Part shown: positions 1-13,235 of the stretch, one piece after another
Numbering within the stretch: the stretch's first letter is position 1
Layout: the number at the start of each line of letters is the position of its first letter
Translations under genes and position numbers: made by a program
Source: Populus alba
Lineage: Eukaryota > Streptophyta > Magnoliopsida > Malpighiales > Salicaceae
DNA: 64,000 bases
Direction of reading: 5' to 3'
Assembly (NCBI RefSeq): GCF_005239225.2
Contig: NC_133302.1
Coordinates: 9,023,991 to 9,087,990 of the forward strand
The notes under the pieces: generated by a model
Told to the model about the DNA's origin: nothing
Database searches by the model: none
Seen by the model: only the letters and a program-made list of their open reading frames with translations

Positions 1-18
1 TTATTTAATAAAAACCTT

Positions 19-172
19 GAGTGGTGTAGCTCAACTGTTTAGGTTTTGAAGGTCATTAGTTTAATTTCTACAAACTTTAGAATTATTGAAGACTTACATA
101 GTTGTTAACTTCAAAGCCCGTGAGAATAGTCGAGGTACGCACAAGCTGGCTCAAACACTTATATTAATTTAA
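19..172 (+). repeat. SINE-like tRNA-derived repeat, copy 1
   Basis: The head reads like a tRNA promoter A box (TGTAGCTCAACTG). It is followed by a body that recurs, inverted, at about 1272-1425 and, in part, at about 14640-14765. Shared blocks include GACTTACAT, TTAACTTC and a GTCGAGGTACGCAC-type segment. A tRNA-derived SINE is the simplest reading. The B box is degenerate and no clear target duplication was found. Confidence 0.45.
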
Positions 173-1271
173 AAAACATTGACTATTTAATGAAACTAGA
201 AAAATGAAAAATCACACAATTAATATTAAATCTAATTGTTATAATTAATAATGCCTCATATTTTAGACATCCTTTTGATTCGATAAAGACTTAGTCGTCT
301 CAATTTCATGCTTACTTATTCAGAAAAAGCTCTCTATTCGTAGATGATTAATAATTTATTCGGTGAAATAATGAAAATAATTGACAAAAAGATATGGTGA
401 TAAAAATTAATCACTACAAATTCCTACAATCAGTCAAAATAAACAACTTACAATGCTTGTTTGTGTATTTCATGTACATATGCTTAATTCTAATATCAAT
501 AATTAACCCACCAATACTATGTTATTTTTCTATATTAAAAAAAATCTTCATGTTGTTCTTTGTTTCGTGCATATGTGTGTGTGTGTCGTTCTTCAATATT
601 CCCAATATGAAAAATAATATTATCAAATTATTAGTTATTTTATTTTTAAGGGTTAAGGATTATGCAAAGAGAGACAAATTTAGACTTTTCATCTTCCACA
701 AGTGAAAGCTAGGACAACAAGGTAATATTTTTACCAAATTGCCTAGGAATTGTACAATTTTAAAAGTAGAATATTGCTTTGTACATAAAAAATAAAATGC
801 AAACCCATATCATAAAGTTTATGCACTTACGTAGAATTTTAAAAACGAATAATTAACCGTCAAATCTTTCTCATCTTAAGCAAATTCTTTTATGCTTTTC
901 TTTTTAGGAGATTTTTAATGACAAAAATCATTTATAAAAGCCAAATTATTACTTTTAAATATTTGAAATTATCACCCAAACTGCTAATTATTGATTTAAA
1001 AAATAGTTTGTTTGGTAATGTGATAATAATTTCTTTTTAGAAAGTGTTTTACTTGGAAATATATTGAAATAATATTTTTTAATTTATTTTTAATATCAGT
1101 ATATCAAAATGATATAAGAAAAAAACATTAATATAAAGTAAAAAAAATTAATATAAAAATAAAAAAATTCTTAATGTTTTTTTTTTCTTTCTATATCCAT
1201 TTCTACAACGTAGATGTTCTTAAAAATTGAGCTACTAAGAATGATGTTTTTTTTTTTTATTATTATTAAAA
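173..1271. other. AT-rich intergenic stretch
   Basis: No supportable gene. A 103-codon ORF at 394-705 is hydrophobic, low-complexity and without recognisable domains, so it is not called. A degenerate copy of the dispersed AT-rich foldback family lies at about 1000-1170. Confidence 0.6.
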
Positions 1272-1425
1272 TGGTTGTCCAGGCTAGTTTAAGTGCACCT
1301 TAACTAATCCTATGAGTCCTGAAGTTAATGACCATGTAAGCCTTTAGTGGCTCTAAAGTTTATGAGACTCAAACTGGTGATATTTAAGAAGCAAATCTAA
1401 AATTTAACCAGTTGATTTATACTTA
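1272..1425 (-). repeat. SINE-like tRNA-derived repeat, copy 2
   Basis: Read on the minus strand this matches the repeat at 19-172: an A-box-like start (ATCAACTGGTTA), then AAACTTTAGA, GGCTTACATGG and TTAACTTC in the same order. The two copies lie in opposite orientation about 1.1 kb apart and have clearly diverged. Confidence 0.45.
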
Positions 1426-2759
1426 TCATTGTTAGAATGATGATTTTTTCTTGCCAAAGGTGGGTGCCTTCATTCCCACTTTTATTTTTGGGTGTTCTAT
1501 GGTTATTTAGTTTCATTTAATTTGCACATTGTAACTTTTAATTTGTTTTCTTATCATTTTATTATTACTTAATTTTATGTATTCTCATGACATCGTTAAA
1601 TTCTATTTTTCTTTGTAGTTTTTATTCTTATTTCGAGTCAAACGACAGAATTAAGGTGAAAAGTTCTTTGAATTTTATTACTTTTTTCATATATTAATCA
1701 TATATTGTAAACTAAAGTTTTCTACAATTCTTAATTCTTTTTCTGATTTTACCTTGTAATTAGCAATGAATTCAAAATATGTAATTATTGTAAAGAGCCA
1801 AATTCCTTATAATTGAGTTTTCTCAATTAAATTAATGGAAATTATCTTAAATTACAAATTGACATAGCTTGTTTAAAATTCTATTGAAAAATAATGTACA
1901 TGAAAATAACTCATTTATTAAAAAAATTAATAATAATAAGAAGAAGAAGGCGTCGTGAGAAGTGATAGAAAGGACAAAACCATGGGCAAGTAAATGTGAA
2001 TGCACAGCATATGATGTAAGGCAGAAAGTAATAGTCCAACTCAGCATGATTAAGTTTCGAATGTCAACACGTGGAAGAAGATTTAGCTGGCCCCCGCACC
2101 TAATCATACGATAATTTATTTAATATATAAACTTCAACTTGAATAAGATAATATTAATACATAACTATAAAAAAATTAATTAATTAAATGTGCTAATCAG
2201 TTTGTTGATTTGTTAAAGAGAAGTTGTGCACAACTCTTTTTTATGGAAAGATGTAGTGGTTATAAAAAAGAGAGAAAGTGATCTTAGAGCTTGATTTTCT
2301 ATTTTAGGTTTCTTGAGAGTATAATAATGATTATTTTATAAAGTATTTTATTTTTATGAAAAATTCATCAAAATATTATGTTTTATTTTTTAAAAAATAT
2401 TTTTTATATTAGCACATCAAAAAATAAAAAAAAACATTAAAAAAATTAATTTTAATCAAAACAAGATTCAAAATTTAAAAAAATGTCATTTAGAATGAGT
2501 TTCAAATAGCTCCTTAGTCGGTGTCAAGGTGTTTTTATTTTTATTTATTTATTTTTCCTTTCATTTGGAAGCAAGTATGTAATTATGTATGGTATTTTAT
2601 AAAATTTATTAAATTCAATTTAATCTAATTTAAAGCATGAGTTACAGGTTAGATAGGTTAACTCATATTAACTGAATCAATTAAAAATAATATTATTTAA
2701 AGTTTTTTTTAAAAGCCTAAAATTTTTTTGAGAAAAAAATTAAAATCAAAACATAATTT

Positions 2760-2975
2760 TGTCTACCTGTTTGTTTTTGCATTTTAAAAGCGTTTTTAAA
2801 AAAATTTAAATTTTTAAAATTTTTTTCTTTGCTTTAAATTAATATTTTTTTAGTGTTTTCAGATTATTTTGATGCGCTGATATCAAAAATAATTTTTTTA
2901 TTTTTTTATAAAATATTATTTTAATACATTTCCGAGTAAAAAACACTTTAAAAAATAACCGCAACAACACAACAC
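2760..2975. repeat. Dispersed AT-rich foldback repeat
   Basis: About 215 bp with the family's hallmarks: a leading TTTGCATTTTAAAAGCG-like end, a central GATGCGCTGATATCAAAAATAA block and a trailing AACACTTTAAAAAATAACC end. The ends are roughly inverted and the interior is A/T-only. It is one of more than ten copies in the window. Confidence 0.5.
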
Positions 2976-3714
2976 AACACGAAGCCTTTTGCTTTAGAAA
3001 TTGCTGGTGAGTCCATAACTAGTTTTTTTTTTCATTATTATTGTTATATCTTTTCATTTTCATTGCTGATGTAATTTGAACAATATTTACTATACTAAAT
3101 ATTTCTTGAATAAGTCTTTAAGATATTATTAAAAATAATTCAATCTCGGTCGATTCAATTGTTTATCTGGAAATATTTTTTATCATCCAACTATATAACA
3201 AAAATTAATAATACATTACAAAACTTTTTAAAAAATTTTATTTAAAAGCAAATTGAGAGCATGGAGCCACGACTTTCTTCAGTCAATTCCATGGTAATTA
3301 GTCATAATCATTACTCGACTCCGCGTAATAAACCGTGTGGGCACTTTTTATTTTAGGAAAGGGACATATTTACCCCCAACAACAACTTACTTATCAATTG
3401 GATCCCTAGACAACAACATTTCGAAATAGCCCCCTCAATTTGGAATTTCCTAATTATGATAATTAGTTCTTGCCTTAAGTTTTTTTTCCTTTAAAAACAT
3501 GGAAGAACAAGTATATTTTTGTAATAAATTTTAATTTGGAGGTGTTTGGAGATTCAATTGGGAATTGTTTTGTGTTGGGATACTTGGTTGAAAAACATGT
3601 AATACTTTGATTTTTTTTTTTGGATTCATAATTAATATGACTTGTTTTTAAGGTCGCTAAAAGAAGATAGGGTTGGTCTAATTTATTGTTTAACATGCTT
3701 TTTTTTTTAATGGA

Positions 3715-3945
3715 TTAAGTGTATGTTTGATAATATGATATAATATATTTTTAAAAATTATTTTCTAATTTAAAATGTATTAAAAACATGTTTTTTTTAG
3801 ATTTTTTTTTATTTTTAATATCAATATATCAAAACCATTAAAAAACACATAAAAACATTAATTTAATACTTTTCAAGTAAAAAATAATTTAAAAAACACT
3901 TTAAAATATAAAAATTATCACAATATCAAAACAGATATTACCTAT
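3715..3945. repeat. Dispersed AT-rich foldback repeat
   Basis: Same family as 2760-2975 and 20905-21112. It has the central TTTTTAATATCAATATATCAAAA block and the AAAAACACTTTAAAAT tail, flanked by near-inverted TGATAATATGATA and TATCACAATATCA ends. Confidence 0.5.
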
Positions 3946-4155
3946 TTTTAATAGTGGAGAGGGTTCAAATTGCATGCCACTACGATTCTAGCTGTTTCCG
4001 GGATTAATTGGCATCTCTTTTTCTCTTTTAATGCATTAAAAAGTCGTTTGATTTCTTATCGAAGAAATTTGTTTGACTTTGTGAATATTATTCCATATGA
4101 ATCATATAGGAAGTTTCCAAAAAAATTCTCTTAATTTCTTTTTGGAATATTTTGC

Positions 4156-4156
<1 letters not shown>

Positions 4157-4203
<47 letters not shown>
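4157..4203. repeat. Compound (AT)n(AG)n microsatellite
   Basis: About 15 AT dinucleotides run directly into about 7 AG dinucleotides. Confidence 0.9.
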
Positions 4204-6102
4204 TGAAATTGCCACGATGCTACAAGGGATCGATTGATACTCAAGAAATTTGCTTATTACATAATGCTGAGAGTAATACCGATAGGAAAAGTTGAAATTA
4301 ATTTGTTTTAATTTCTACAAGATGAAATTCGTTTAGATTTCAACATTTTGCATAGAAATTTTAGAGTAGGTTGGTTTCTAAAAATTACAAGGTAATTTTT
4401 CCAATTTTCAACTTGTTAAATATTAGATTTGGTCAAATATTATGTTTGTTTTTTAATAATTATAATTTCAAGTTTTTTTTTAAACCTATTAGCTTATACT
4501 AATTATTAATTTTAGAATTTATAAAATTAATATCGAAGTACATATAAACTAATCTGATACTATATTAATAATAAAATAAAAATATACGAACTCACAAAGA
4601 ACATCCTTAATTTTATTTTATTTTTTTTTATAATTTATTTTTTTCTCCTATGGTAATTAAGGCTCAGATTACACCGATCTTGCCTTTGCATTATATAGAA
4701 GAGAAATTGGAAGAATATTATTATAAATGCAACTCCTAGCTTTGTAAAATTCTTTTCATCAAATGATTAGTATAATCACGCAGAAGCAATAAGATGAAGA
4801 AGTTTTTATTTCGTTAATTTTCATAGAATTAAAATGAAGTGTACTGTGAAAATACTATATATTTTCCTGATCGAATATATTACAAGAAAATAAAAATCTA
4901 CAAGTAATAGAACTAGCACTAGGTCGGCTCAAATCTAATTAGATTAAAAGCTTTGAAATTTCTAATTTCTTCATCTATATATAGTTCCCTAGATTCCCTC
5001 CACTTAGCATGCTTTGCATATTTTCAGGGAATCATCCTTCCTCTTTTTTTTTTTTTTTTTGGTAGTTGTTAAATTCAGCTTGACTAATTGTCTTATTTTG
5101 ACGGAGATTTTTTTCTTTAATCATGATAAATGTTGATCCATTCAAAATCTAGTAATTTAGAGGGTTACGTGAAACTCACCAAATCAAAATAGAATTTAAT
5201 CAAATCAATTCTGAGAATTTTTTTTAATTTTTGTATAAAGCAACATCTATTTTAATTTTTATCCAAATCTATTTTATTTTATTTAAAAATTGAAACAACA
5301 TCATTTTATGGTTAATCCAACTAACTCGTTATCCGAGTCTTGGGTTAGGTTAGATTCCAAATCAAATCTAATAACTATGATTTTAATATGAATTTATGTA
5401 TGCAGTCATGTTTATGTAATTGTTGAACTAATTATATATATTTTATACTAATTATGAAAGTATTTTTTTAAAAGAAAAATATAGCATATGATAAAAACCA
5501 TCCACAAACATTAATTTGGCAATTTTTTTAGGTAGAAAATAATTTAAAAAAAATCGTTGACACTTGTTAAGGCATGGCAGTAGCAGTCAACAATAGTAGC
5601 TAGCAGAGCTACTTAATTAGCCAGGAAGAATTAAACAGAAAATTGACAAAGTAACAGTTTTTCTTAATGATAATATATAGGAACTACTCGAGGGCATTGA
5701 ACTAAGACTATTGGTTAAATTAAGAGACTAAAAACCCGATAGATTAGAATCTTGAGCTTATTATAAAAAAAATAAAATAAAAAAGGTTAGGCAGTTTCAA
5801 GCAAATAAAAAGGCCTCCATTTTCCAAGTTCTTTATTGCTAAAATATATACATGGCCCCCCACCACCAGCATATGATATTAGAACGAAAGCTCCTTTTAC
5901 CATTTCCCTTTTTCACATTATTTTTTCAAACAAGTAGATGATATAGTAGCCAGCTAAGAAAACAGCGCAGCACAACAACACACCATCGAGGAAAAAAAAA
6001 CCTATTGAATCATTTAAACCAGTGGCTTCCCCAGGACTTCAAACAAGGCTTGCTTGCAGCCTACGGATCTTCATGTTAGACAGCAATGTTTTGCTAACCT
6101 CT

Positions 6103-6110
6103 ATTTAAGC
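6103..6110 (+). promoter_or_regulatory. Candidate TATA box of the NAC gene
   Basis: TATTTAAG lies about 210 bp upstream of the NAC start codon. It is followed by a pyrimidine-rich leader and an ACACAC-rich 5' UTR. It is the best TATA-like element in the upstream 300 bp; the transcription start is not directly visible. Confidence 0.45.
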
Positions 6111-6319
6111 CCTCTTTAAGGCCCTTGCTCTACTTTCTTAACTGCTCCCTATCTCTTCTAAATTTCCCTGCAAAAAAAAAGCAAAATACCAAGAATCGTC
6201 CCTCTTCTTTTAGCTTGTTTGCTTTGAGTGTGTATGACACACACAGACACACAGAGGCACGCGCACATAGTCTTATAGGTTGTTGGGAGAGTTAATTAAT
6301 CTGGTAGCTGGCTCGTTGT

Positions 6320-7925
6320 GTGATGACAATGGAGGAAGCTGTTGTGGTGAACAAAGGAGATGATCTGATTGATCTGCCACCGGGTTTCCGGTTCCACCCT
6401 ACAGATGAAGAGATAATAACTCATTATCTTACAGAGAAGGTGATGAATGGTTGCTTCTGTGCAAGTGCTATTGGTGAAGTTGATCTCAATAAGTGCGAGC
6501 CATGGGATTTGCCAAGTGAGTTTTCATCTTTCTACCAACTCCTAGTTTCTTTAGGGTCAATATTAAGACACCACCCTTAATCCTCTTTAATCAATCTTGG
6601 TTTTGTTCATTTTAATTTGTTGCTGAATTTTCGGTCCAAATGTTGAAAAAGACTTGTTTTGAACAGAGAAAGCAAAGATGGGGGAGAAAGAATGGTATTT
6701 CTTTTGCCAAAGAGACAGGAAATATCCAACTGGTATGAGAACCAATCGTGCCACAGAATCTGGGTACTGGAAGGCTACAGGGAAAGACAAGGAAATTTAC
6801 AAGGGGAAAAACAGCCTTGTCGGGATGAAGAAGACTCTTGTGTTCTACAAAGGGAGAGCTCCCAAAGGAGAGAAATCAAATTGGGTTATGCATGAATACA
6901 GGCTTGAAGGCAAATTCTCGTACTATAGCCTCCCCAAGGTTGCAAGGGTATGCAACCACATGCACAAAGTTCCAATTTTTTCCTTCTTGTACATTTTTCT
7001 CTTGGTTGTAATTAAAGAAAGCTTAAGTTGTTACTTATTGTCACATCTTTTAAATGTTTTTCATTTCTTTGCTTTTGATTTGGTGGAGAGTTTCTTTCAT
7101 GGTTTTTTGTTTTTTGTTTTGCTTTATCTATCTTTTTGCTTTTGCTTTTGTGTGAAAGAAGAATCTGGACTGAGCATGACTCTTTTTTTGGCCATGTTTT
7201 TACAGGATGAATGGGTTGTTTGCAGGATTTTCCACAAGAGTACAGGCATCAAGAAAACCTCAATCCATGACCTCCTAAGGGTGAACTCTTTCGGTGATGA
7301 TTTCTTGGATTACTCCTCCCTGCCACCTTTCATGGATCCCCTTAATTACAATAGCAGGCCAAGCACCAGCAGCTTCAGCGGTGGCGATAACAATGAGTTC
7401 AAGGCAATGGCAACAAGATCATCAGATGGGAATTATTTCTCCAATACAAGCATGCTCAACAACAATCAAAACTTTGTTCAACCTCCGAATACCAGCTACC
7501 AAGCACCAAACTCCAGTTTTCACCCTCAAATTCCAGCCTCAAATCCTCTTTACACCTTTCAAACCAGTACTCCCAATATGCCTGGCTACTTGCACCAAGG
7601 AAAGAGTTCTTCTAATTCATTCCAAAACTTTCAAAACTCTATCTTCAGTGACAATGAACATTCCCTTCTAAGATCATTAGCTAGAAATAGTTATAGAGAA
7701 GCATCTGGATTGGAGAAACAGTGCAAGGTTGAGCGCTTCTCATCTAATCAATCTATGGTCAGCCTTTCACAGGACACTGGACTTAGCACAGACGTGAACA
7801 CCACAGCTGAGATATCATCTGTGGTTTCAAAGCAAGAAATAGGAAGCCATGATAAGGTTTTTGAAGATCTTGAGGGTCCATCAGCTGGCCCCATTGCAGA
7901 TTTGGATTGCTTGTGGGATTATTGA
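6320..7925 (+). CDS. NAC domain transcription factor, ANAC046/ANAC087-like
   Basis: Three exons, 6320-6515, 6667-6947 and 7206-7925, joined by GT-AG introns at the usual NAC positions, give about 398 residues. The NAC domain (about residues 19-170) shows [82 protein letters not shown] and [11 protein letters not shown], covering subdomains A to E. The rest is a Ser/Asn/Gln-rich activation-type tail ending DLDCLWDY. Such proteins bind DNA as nuclear dimers. The N-terminus and tail best resemble the ANAC046/ANAC087 clade, linked in Arabidopsis to senescence and programmed cell death; that clade call is inference from memory. I see no miR164-like site in exon 3, as expected for this clade. The upstream ATG at 6320 is used; a second in-frame ATG lies three codons later. 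Intron 2 is unusual: 258 bp, in frame and free of stops. Confidence 0.93.
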
Positions 7926-8221
7926 AGACCATAGAGAATATATGTATATGTACGCGTGGTTTAATTTGTTCTTTAAATTATTAGGATACATGAATGTAAC
8001 GAAAAAAAAAAAACAGAGAGAAAAAGTTCTGAGGACATATGATTTGAAACAGCCATTTCTCCATTAGCTAGCTAGGTAATTTGATTAGAGTTTGGAAAGT
8101 TCTTTGTATTGATATAATTTGTATAGATTTTTATTAGTTCATGGTGTTCCTCTTCCGATTTCTTTTTTATTTGATTGATAGATACCAAAGGAAAGATGCC
8201 ATGAGTGTGTGTGTGTGCGTG

Positions 8222-8252
<31 letters not shown>

Positions 8253-9312
8253 ACACATATAAGAAAATCATTTATTTTTTTTGTCATATGTGCGTTTTTT
8301 CTCTTTAGATGCGAATTAATTAACGAGAGAAGTAAATAACCTCGAAATGCATTGTACTCAAAGTCCTTAATTCTGTGCACTTCGACGTCTCAGCAACTAG
8401 TCAGTGCAATTAACAAGGTAATTAAGGCCTTAAATGAATTTTAATATCATACTTAACATCCATTTCTTCTAGGAGAAATGCGCAGCCAGCTTTCCTAGCT
8501 TGATTAAGGGGATTGATTTGAACTTGATTGACACCAGGATACGATTTTTCTTTCTTTTCTTGTTCGAGAAATTGACAATAGCTAAGATGGTGTCTGATTT
8601 CTCAAATTGGGCCTAGATATATGCCCCTTTCCGTCAAGGATCGATATCATGTAACAAATATAGACAACTTGCAAGAAATTAACTTGTCATTTTCTCCTTG
8701 TTAATTATCAGTAGAGACTGAATGAATGGAGGAAGGGATTCTAATGGAAGGGATGTACACTGGAATCAGTGACCTCATGTTGGATCAAGGCGGTTTTGTT
8801 TTTGTTTTCTGAACGTTTTTGTTTTTGTTTTTAGATATTTTAAAAAAATTAATTTAAAAAAATATTAAATTAACATCTTTAATATTTTCTAATGGTTTTT
8901 GATGTCTTGATGTTAAAAACAAAAAAAAAATTCATTTTAATATATTTTTAAACAATATACTATTTTGAAAACCATTTTATACCATAATCACAAATATCAA
9001 TATAAGAGTTTCAAGAGAATCACGTGAAACATCTTATTAAAATTAAAACGATATAAATCAATATCTATGTTCCCTTCACACCTGAAAAATATAAGTAACA
9101 TTTAATTATTATTTCAGGATAAAAATAACTGAAAAGAGAATATATCACCATCTATTTCGTACGTGTTTTGAAATGACGTAAATTTACTAAAATTCCATTT
9201 CTAAAACAAATTTGTTTTCGACATCCCTCTGGCTAAACATTGTCCTTTTTAGATCTATTCTTTTTCCGAGACATTAACCAATTGCAATAATATAGACGCG
9301 CTAAGTTCACCA
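7926..9312. other. 3' flank of the NAC gene and intergenic DNA
   Basis: The first 200 bases are probably 3' UTR; I could not fix the poly(A) site. A GT-rich microsatellite with a TA block lies at 8204-8252. A foldback repeat copy occupies about 8830-8990. No further gene is supportable. Confidence 0.55.
8204..8252. repeat. (GT)n/(TA)n microsatellite
   Basis: Two GT runs flank a short TATATATA block, about 50 bp in all. Confidence 0.85.

Positions 9313-9363
<51 letters not shown>
9313..9363. repeat. Compound (TC)n(TA)n microsatellite
   Basis: About 13 TC units pass straight into about 12 TA units. Confidence 0.9.
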
Positions 9364-10509
9364 GGAATAATCGGCATTTATTAAATAATGATCGTGCTTA
9401 ATGGGTTAAAGATGACCATCCGTTAACCTTGATTACATCTTTAACATATCCAAGCAAGCAGAACTGTGACCAGATTCTCTGTTATCTGTAGTACTCTTTC
9501 TTTTTTATTCTTTTCTTTTTTTCAGAACTTTTTGGATAGAAACATTTTTCAATCAAGGAGATTAGAGTGGGGCAGCTAGCTAGGTCCCTTGAATTTTCTC
9601 CTCTTTTTAATGAAGTTGTTTTCAAAAGGGAGATAACAGAAAACAGAAACATGTCATGGGTAAAAAGTTAAAGAAGAGAGAAGGAGTCAAAGGAAAGAGT
9701 GGAATCGTCACTGTAAGAGAATAAAGAAGGGTAAGCTGGAACTAGGCAGGATCATGCGGAAACATGTGCACCAAGTGTAAGCCATTCAACTTCCTTTCTA
9801 TTCGAAGCAAAGCTTCTGTCTAGGTCACAGACTTGCAGGAAAGCCAAGCCCCCTTTAGGGTTACTTGGTCCGTATGTTTTTGTAGTGAAAGGGAATCTAA
9901 ATACCATTTATTTTATTCCAAGTAATTAGCATACAAGCAACACAAGCTACAGAGAGAAGCGAGCTCGCCACGGAGCTTATTCTTCAAAAAAAAAAAAAAA
10001 ACCCTTATTTGCTGCATGAAAATATGGGGGCTGTGGAGACTAGACCTACCAATCAAGACTCTACACCTCGTTTTCACACGCAAAAGAAACACTTTGCTGT
10101 CGTCTTAGAACATAAACATGCCTTGTCTTGCTTGATTTGTCCACAATTAGCTCATCTCATTGTCATTTATTTCGTGTTTAACCTTTTAATCAACATTGAT
10201 TTCACCAGATGAACCGACATGGTAACTAGATTAATCAGCAGTACTTCCACCTGGCCTGCATCTGCATATGCTTTTGTTCCTGTGCTGTCGGTTCATGTTT
10301 TTTGCAAGGTTTCACATGCATATATGGAAATTAGTAGGAACATGTCCTCACAACACTAAATTAGCTGGCTGGCTAGTATTTACTTTGCTCTATTATAGAG
10401 ATTTGATTTCCGACATCATACATGCAAACATGTTAGAACTATGAGATGATCAAAACCATAAAACTTCCTTTTCTTTCTCTGTATATATTTGGTATTGGGG
10501 TGTATGGTA

Positions 10510-10512
<3 letters not shown>
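9364..10512. other. Intergenic DNA without a supportable gene
   Basis: Base composition around 9650-10330 is more balanced than its surroundings, but no ORF has recognisable domains or splice structure. An 11-bp inverted repeat (ATGAACCGACA with TGTCGGTTCAT) brackets about 70 bp near 10209-10300. It could be an untranslated transcript, but nothing proves it. Confidence 0.4.

Positions 10513-10561
<49 letters not shown>
10513..10561. repeat. (TA)n microsatellite
   Basis: About 24 uninterrupted TA units. Confidence 0.9.
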
Positions 10562-10564
<3 letters not shown>

Positions 10565-13235
10565 CTAATATTAACACATCAAAATATTTAAAATCACAAA
10601 AAAAAAAAAAAAAAACATCAGATTAATGTTTTTAGTCTCCATGTAATGATAAAAGAGCTAGATTTGAGACTTTACGGAAATTGCCGATAAGATTAGCTAG
10701 ACCGAAACTACCAGAAAATTGTTGTTTTTCAACGATCTCTATCTATATCAATAAAAACCATGTATCTTTCTATGGGTAATTAAGATTTTAAGAGAAAATT
10801 GTTAGATTTTGCTAACAATTGGTAGAACTTAATTAAGAGCCGACCACGAATCATATATATATATAGTTAGAAATAAGTTTTTGATTAAATTGAATTATTT
10901 TTTTTATTTTAATCAAAGTTATAATATTTTAACTTTTGACGTATTGATTCCAACTTCTACTATGTCTCCCTTGTTTTTCTTGTGTTTTTTTTTTCTATAA
11001 TATACTATATATGTCCTTTTCTTAAGAGTTATTTTAAATTAATTTTCATCAAACATATCTATGAACTTGGTTGGAAAACTAGAGGAATATATGATAGTCA
11101 ATTGATACCATTTCAGTATTCTAATTCCTTACATAATGGGACTTTCAACCAAAAACACTGATGAAATTAAATTTAGCCTATATAGAACCAAATGCTTAAT
11201 AAAATCAAGAACACATAATCGGATTACATAATTCATGCCCTTAAGAGATTTTTTCCACCATGAACTCGTGATCAAATCAATATTAAAAAAAATTATATTG
11301 GTATATTTATCGATAACTATTGCAAGATTAATATTTTTATTGTGTATTTATTTGTATTTGTTAATTTTCTAGAGTGATCTGATAATAAAAAAAATGATAT
11401 TTAAAGTTTAAAAGCTCAATTTTCAAAAATGATATGGAATATAATATAGTTATCTAATAATAGGATTTAGGAGTGGAGGGAATATATTTTACATCAATGA
11501 AAGATAATAATAACGCCAAAGGAGAATAGGGAGAGTTTTGGAGGGAGGTGTGTTTTGGATGATTCTTAGAGTAAAGTCTCATGATGCAAACATCTTCCCC
11601 AAACCATAGTGTAAACATAAATCCATATACAGATATTCTTTGACGTGTATAAATTATTCTGCAGAAGGAGCCATCTTAAGGCATGATGGGAAATTTCACG
11701 TAACATTGGCTTTTTGTGCAACATTTAAACCTAATGTCTTGTCAAAATGGACATAAGAGTCGTAGCATGAGAGGTTATGTGTATAATTTTGGTGGATTCA
11801 CGTGTCAAGTGAAAGCACTACAATTACTTAATTTCTACTAACTCGTTTTTGTTTTAGAATAACAATTGTGAGTGGAAATTAAAGGATTAAAAAGAAAGAT
11901 TAAAAAAAGGAAATTAACCGACACTCCCATGCCGGTTAATTATCAACCAGAAATGAGAAATTTCCAGGAAGTTTCCGACGGGAAGCGATTTCTCATGAAC
12001 GTTTTCCATTGGTGGCTCTGGCACCACATGGAAATCACAGGTTCTTTTTCTCTTAAATTCTTTTATAACCTGTGGGCAAGGTTGTTGTGTTGTGACATTT
12101 TGGAAGGTATTTGAATTCCATAATTGTGTCACATTCTTTATCAATTTATATATGTTTGTGTTGTTTTCTGATAAGTTTATGGTGCTTGAATTAAATAAAT
12201 AAATAAATAATCAATTTTCAATTAGAATACTTTGATGACCCTTTCCTAACCATGTCTATATACATGTGTATATTAAGGTCTAATGTACTAGATCTAACGT
12301 CAGTTTATTATAGAAAATAAAGATTTGTTTTCTTATTTTTTTAGATCATGTGGGTGTTGGATTTCTGAATATTATATACATAGAGAAAATAAAAAAAAAA
12401 TTATTTCAAAGTCTTTATGATCCTGTTAGATAGATCTAGAGTTGTGTTTGGATTTATTAACAGAAAATCTGATCTTTTTCAGCTTTGAATAATTCTTTAA
12501 AAAAAGGGTTATCACAAATCATAAATCGTTTAATTGTCCAACTTTCAACGGTAATCTACACGAACCACCAGTAAGAAATTTTCTAAATCTTTATTTAGGA
12601 GAGATCATGGATTACTATGCCTAAAGCGCTAGCTTTTTATTATGTGATTTACGTAGTTTTTTCTGTTTGCAGACAACCACAAAAACATAAAAGGCATAGC
12701 TATTTATTTATAGGGAAATATGAAAAACCCTATAAATTGATAAAATATCAATTTTTTCCTTGAATAATATTTATTTATTAATTTAAGATAATTCTAGAAA
12801 TTAACTCAATCAAGTGCTTACTTGATTTTTCTAGATTTAGAAATATAATCTATGTATTAATTATATTCTAGTCTTTAATTTCTAAAATATATTTTAATTA
12901 AGTCATATTTAATTAAATCATCCGAGTTTAATTTATTGACCGTGAATATTTTAGGAACAATGCTTGGATGCAATAAGAATTTTATAATTTTAATAACTTT
13001 ATAATTATTTTTGCAAAGAAATTTTATCCCATGGATTTTATCTTTACTCTAAATTTATAAATCAAATATTAGATTCATTAATATAATATTATATGAATAT
13101 TAAAGATAAACTAAACCTTTATTAATATTAAATATGGATTTTCATGAATATAATAATATCACATATAACTAACTAATTGGCTACTTGGCATATTAAATTA
13201 ACAGTGAGCAAGTGGTACGCCATGGGCTAGACTAT
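10562..13235. other. AT-rich intergenic DNA
   Basis: No gene is supportable. Short overlapping ORFs on both strands at 11872-12144 are slightly less AT-rich than their surroundings but match no family I know and have no exon partners. Confidence 0.5.

Larger units (their letters stand above)
1426..6102. other. Intergenic DNA upstream of the NAC gene
   Basis: No gene is supportable; the few ORFs are short and low-complexity. It holds dispersed AT-rich foldback copies (about 2330-2480, 2760-2975, 3715-3945) and an AT/AG microsatellite near 4157-4203. The last kilobase presumably includes the distal promoter of the NAC gene, but I recognise no specific binding site with confidence. Confidence 0.6.

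Noticed and set aside
7600..7760. Search for a miR164 target site in NAC exon 3
   Set aside because: No stretch resembles the TGCACGTGCCCTGCTTCTCC complement; the gene appears to belong to a clade without that site.
10209..10300. 11-bp inverted repeat ATGAACCGACA considered as a miRNA precursor
   Set aside because: The complementary arms are too short for a miRNA duplex and match no miRNA that I know.
11872..12144. Overlapping 80- and 76-codon ORFs on both strands, less AT-rich than their flanks
   Set aside because: No recognisable family, no splice partners and no promoter; open frames on both strands suggest chance.
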